Assembly: GCA_029378245.1 (NCBI GenBank)
Contig: JARKIF010000009.1
Coordinates: forward strand, 1,178,001 to 1,242,000
Direction of reading: 5' to 3'
Origin: Roridomyces roridus
Taxonomy: Eukaryota > Basidiomycota > Agaricomycetes > Agaricales > Mycenaceae
DNA length: 64,000 bases
Each line of letters opens with the position of its first letter. Within the stretch, counting starts at the first letter, position 1. Shown here piece after piece: positions 61,401 to 64,000 of this stretch. The position numbers were made by a program, and so were the translations under genes. The notes under the pieces are model-generated. The model saw only the letters and a program-made list of their open reading frames with translations. It was not told the DNA's origin and did not search any database.

Positions 61401-62726
61401 GCCCACTTTGATTTAACCTATATCTGCAGGAGGGCAGACCTGGAACCAAGACTACGGCGCTGCTGCGAACGTTTCTGGTAAAAGCTCTGAAGCTCCTATT
61501 TGTCTCTGCTATTGATCCCATCAAAAGGCGGCAAGGTCGCTCTTTCTGGCAAGTCACTCGATATCGCTGCCTATGCTATTTATTCTTATGCACGTACAGC
61601 CAACGCGGACACGGTCCTCTGGAGAAGCAGCACCAACGGAGTTTTGAGATCCCAGTACACAAACGCTTTCACAGCTGTCCCTTCCCTCCCGTCGACGGCT
61701 GCCATCGCGTCTGACAAACTTAACAACTCAATTTTCTACGGCGCTGCATCCAGCTCCTTCTACTTGTCGACCGATGGTGGTGTGACCTTTAGTGTCAAGT
61801 CTACTCTCGGTTCTTCCACCTCCCCTTTCAAGGTCATCGTCAACCCGACGGTCAGCGGTGACGTGTGGGTTTCCTCGGATGCTGGCAAGTATTGGTTACA
61901 TTGCTTGTTTGATTTTCTGACCACGAACATTCAGGATTGTTCCATTCGACAAACTTTGGCTCCTCCTTCACGGCCATCCCGGGTATTTCGCAGGCATGGG
62001 CCATCGCATTGGGAGCGCCCAAGTCATCTGGGAGCTACTACGCCATCTTTGCGGCTGCCAATATCGGTGGTGTCGGTTACTTCAGGTAGGAAGATCAGCG
62101 ACGTGGATAGTTTGTACCTGATTTCTCGCAGATCGGACGACGGGGGTGTCAACTGGATACGTATCGACGATGTAGCTCACGGATTTGTGATTCTTTCTCA
62201 TCTATTCATGATTGCATCGCTCACACCCAGAACCCAGGGATCTGCTTCTTCGAACTGCTTGACCGGTGACTTTAGTACCTACGGCCGAGTCTATATCGGG
62301 ACCAACGGTAGAGGTATCTTCTACGGGGACGCCTCGGGGACTGCTCCGCCGCCGAGTACGACGGTTAGCTCCACGACGACATCCAAGTCGTCTTCGAGCA
62401 CGTCTAGCACCACCACCACCACCTCGAAATCGAGTTCGATTTCCAGCAGCAGCAGCAGCAAGTCCACGACGACTTCCTCGACTACCACTTCATCTGCCCC
62501 CACATCTACCGGGACGGTTCCTGCGTTCGGACAGTGTGGAGTATGTGGTTCACTCTTGCGAGATCCGCCTCTAACTTTATTCAAGGGCCAGGGATGGACT
62601 GGCGGGACCGTTTGCGTGGCGGGCTACACGTGCACCGTTAGTCTTGCTATTATCTTTCACCTGCATTCACTCATGCTTCTTTCGTAGTTCTCCAATACTT
62701 TCTACAGCCAATGCATTGCTTCTTGA
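58419..62726 (+). CDS. Secreted GH74 xyloglucanase with C-terminal CBM1
   Basis: Cuts xyloglucan of plant cell walls outside the cell. Signal peptide MPISAYRKLSLFAAVLAAPL. The GH74 domain starts TYTWKNVKIGGGG and forms two beta-propellers; the catalytic Asp residues are in YARTDIGGAYK (about 58790) and SAVGDIGGF (about 60990-61050). Sorting-like repeats are IFVSNDAGSTW, IYRSTDSGATW, LSSDGGQTWNQDYG and FYLSTDGGVTF. A Ser/Thr linker (62340-62515) leads to a fungal cellulose-binding module: FGQCGGQGWTGGTVCVAGYT CT, then FSNTFYSQCIAS with the stop at 62726; all four Cys are present. More than 20 introns, including an AT-AC one, a GC-AG one and exons of 11 and 14 nt. No frame break found with these junctions. 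Confidence 0.93.
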
Positions 62727-63657
62727 CGTGCGCAACGTCTGGAATCAGTGTCCTGGGGTCTCTTTTGTCTGGGAAACGACCGAGGGTACGATAGGCCGCG
62801 AATATATGATGCATCCGATTCTTCGTGCCATAAAACTGAAAATAAAATTCTTCAACCATTTCGCAATGCCCTCCACTGCTGCCTTGAATATTTTGAGCTT
62901 TTCTGGGGGTGTTGAGGACGAGTAGAAGATCTATCACAGCAACATCACAGCGTTGATGCGAAGTTTGATGGGCGATCAGACTATACTACTTCGTCCAAAC
63001 CTCAAACCACTTCAGCTTCAGCTTCCACGAATACACATCGAGTCGTCCACATTCACGAACACAGCAAAGTCACTAAGGAATTGAATCCCATTCTCTCCAT
63101 TTTCGGTACCGGTGTTCTCATCGCAGACTGCGACAGATTAAATATTATTCTCCACCCGTTGCCTGCAACAGCGTGCAGGTCCAGCAGCAACACCCATGCA
63201 CCGTTCCGTTCGCTCGCACTGCGCAGTGCTGCGGCACAGCGAAATCAGTCAGTGTAGAGTTGTTAGGCGCGTATGTATCATCGCGCCTTGTCCCAGGCCA
63301 GACGGGCGATCTCCTGCCCTCGTTACTGCAGTCAGTCGAGTACTACGTCGAGGCTATGGTAGTCACTTCCAGGTCACTTCTAGATTTTTTTTGGAGAATG
63401 ATACATCGCTTGCCCGCGAAGATCTGATCTCGGTCGCTAGGGCCAAGGGAGATACTATTACTACTCAGATAGGACTGCAAGCGCGACACGTCGGTCGTTG
63501 GGTAAACTGTAACGGCACAGACTCTCCCTTTCCTTCTTACAGCTAGTCTGCCCGGGCTTTCTTTTCTGGTTTCCCGTCTCCTCTTCACTCCTTTCACCTG
63601 TGTTTTCATCGTTTTACACCGGTGCTGGACGCCTAACCTTAGTAATTTTTTTTCGTC
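62727..63657. other. Intergenic region after the GH74 gene
   Basis: About 930 bp with no gene I can support. The last 150 bases are C/T-rich and would be the leader of the next gene. Confidence 0.5.
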
Positions 63658-64000
63658 ATGGCTGCTTGCGTCCCAGAAATCTCCGTGTCTCTTGCCCCCG
63701 AGCTCTTCGTCGTGGAGGAGCCCAGTTCCCCGTTCGCCTGGTCCACCGTCGCGGTGGACGATGACGACGGATTCCGGCCAATTCACCTCACTCCCCCACC
63801 CACCACGACTCCGACGAGATTCATGAAGCAATTGTCGCCGCTTCGTCCTGCCGACTCTCCCGTTAGCGGGCACGGTCTGGCGCGCGAGCGCTTCGAAGCG
63901 TTACTACAGGCTTCCAGGGAGAGAAACCTGGCAGTCGGGGCCAAGAAAGGGAACGATCTCCGCAAGGAAATCGCCCTCAAGGCCCATGGCAAAAAGCAAG
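63658..64000 (+). CDS. Unknown protein, 5' part (cut by window end)
   Basis: ATG at 63658 follows a C/T-rich leader; the frame is open to the window edge. The product starts MAACVPEISVSLAPELFVVE, contains SPFAWSTVAVDDDDGFRPIH and a Pro/Thr stretch, then a charged helix LARERFEALLQASRERNLAV continuing GAKKGNDLRKEIALKAHGKK. Not recognised; the helix with its conserved look suggests a real protein. Confidence 0.65.
   Translation, partial: MAACVPEISVSLAPELFVVEEPSSPFAWSTVAVDDDDGFRPIHLTPPPTTTPTRFMKQLSPLRPADSPVSGHGLARERFEALLQASRERNLAVGAKKGNDLRKEIALKAHGKKQ

Noticed and set aside
62940..63550. Plus-strand open frames of 84 and 116 codons after the GH74 gene
   Set aside because: They overlap each other in different frames, have no splice context and no recognisable sequence.

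Overview
This is a nuclear window from a filamentous basidiomycete, most likely an Agaricomycete. The genes are dense on both strands and are cut by many introns of about 45-60 nt with GT..AG ends. Ser/Pro-rich hydrophobicity-poor proteins, poly-Gln tracts, a GH74 enzyme with a fungal cellulose-binding module, a CAP/PR-1 secreted protein with a Ser/Thr linker, and an RNAi RNA-dependent RNA polymerase all fit. There is no bacterial signature: no operons, Shine-Dalgarno sites or CRISPR. Coordinates given for spliced genes are start codon to stop codon, introns included.

Layout. 1-16.9 kb: 3' part of EPL1 (NuA4 acetyltransferase), a Sec7-PH ARF-GEF, pescadillo/NOP7 (60S biogenesis), SmD2 (spliceosome), an RNA-dependent RNA polymerase, a small LYR protein resembling the SDH assembly factor SDHAF1, and a poly-Gln protein with a candidate eIF4E-binding motif. 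18.2-25 kb: a G1/S-type cyclin, a Gfo/Idh/MocA oxidoreductase of the D-galacturonate reductase type, and a frame-disrupted conserved fungal protein. 25.2-34.9 kb: ITC1/ACF1 (ISWI partner), eIF3k, SWD3/WDR5 (COMPASS), a five-unit polyubiquitin, UTP23 and EMC7. 35-47.4 kb: a coiled-coil protein, a 127-aa spliced fungal protein, a CAP/PR-1 secreted protein, DLT1, a glutathione transferase with a tandemly duplicated promoter and first exon, cytochrome b5 reductase, a dual-specificity phosphatase and IMP1. 47.5-64 kb: an LRR-RhoGEF, ELP4, an LRR protein, a degenerate kinase-like protein, an unknown protein, a secreted GH74-CBM1 xyloglucanase, and the start of another unknown protein.

Most genes are housekeeping and act in unrelated complexes, so I see no biosynthetic cluster or operon-like system. 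The secreted xyloglucanase, the CAP protein and the galacturonate-type reductase point to a life on plant cell walls. The notable structure is in gene architecture. Three head-to-head gene pairs share spaces of only 24-47 bp between start codons. The GH74 gene contains an apparent AT-AC intron, a GC-AG intron and exons of 11 and 14 nt. A 243-bp direct repeat copies the GST promoter and first exon. The polyubiquitin gene shows an intron-bearing two-unit duplication.

Several otherwise well-conserved genes (EPL1, NOP7, the galacturonate reductase, the 22.5-24.9 kb gene and the kinase-like gene) need one-base corrections to keep frame. Most of these are extra bases, which looks more like residual assembly errors than biology. 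All identifications are from reading the translated sequence; no database search was run.
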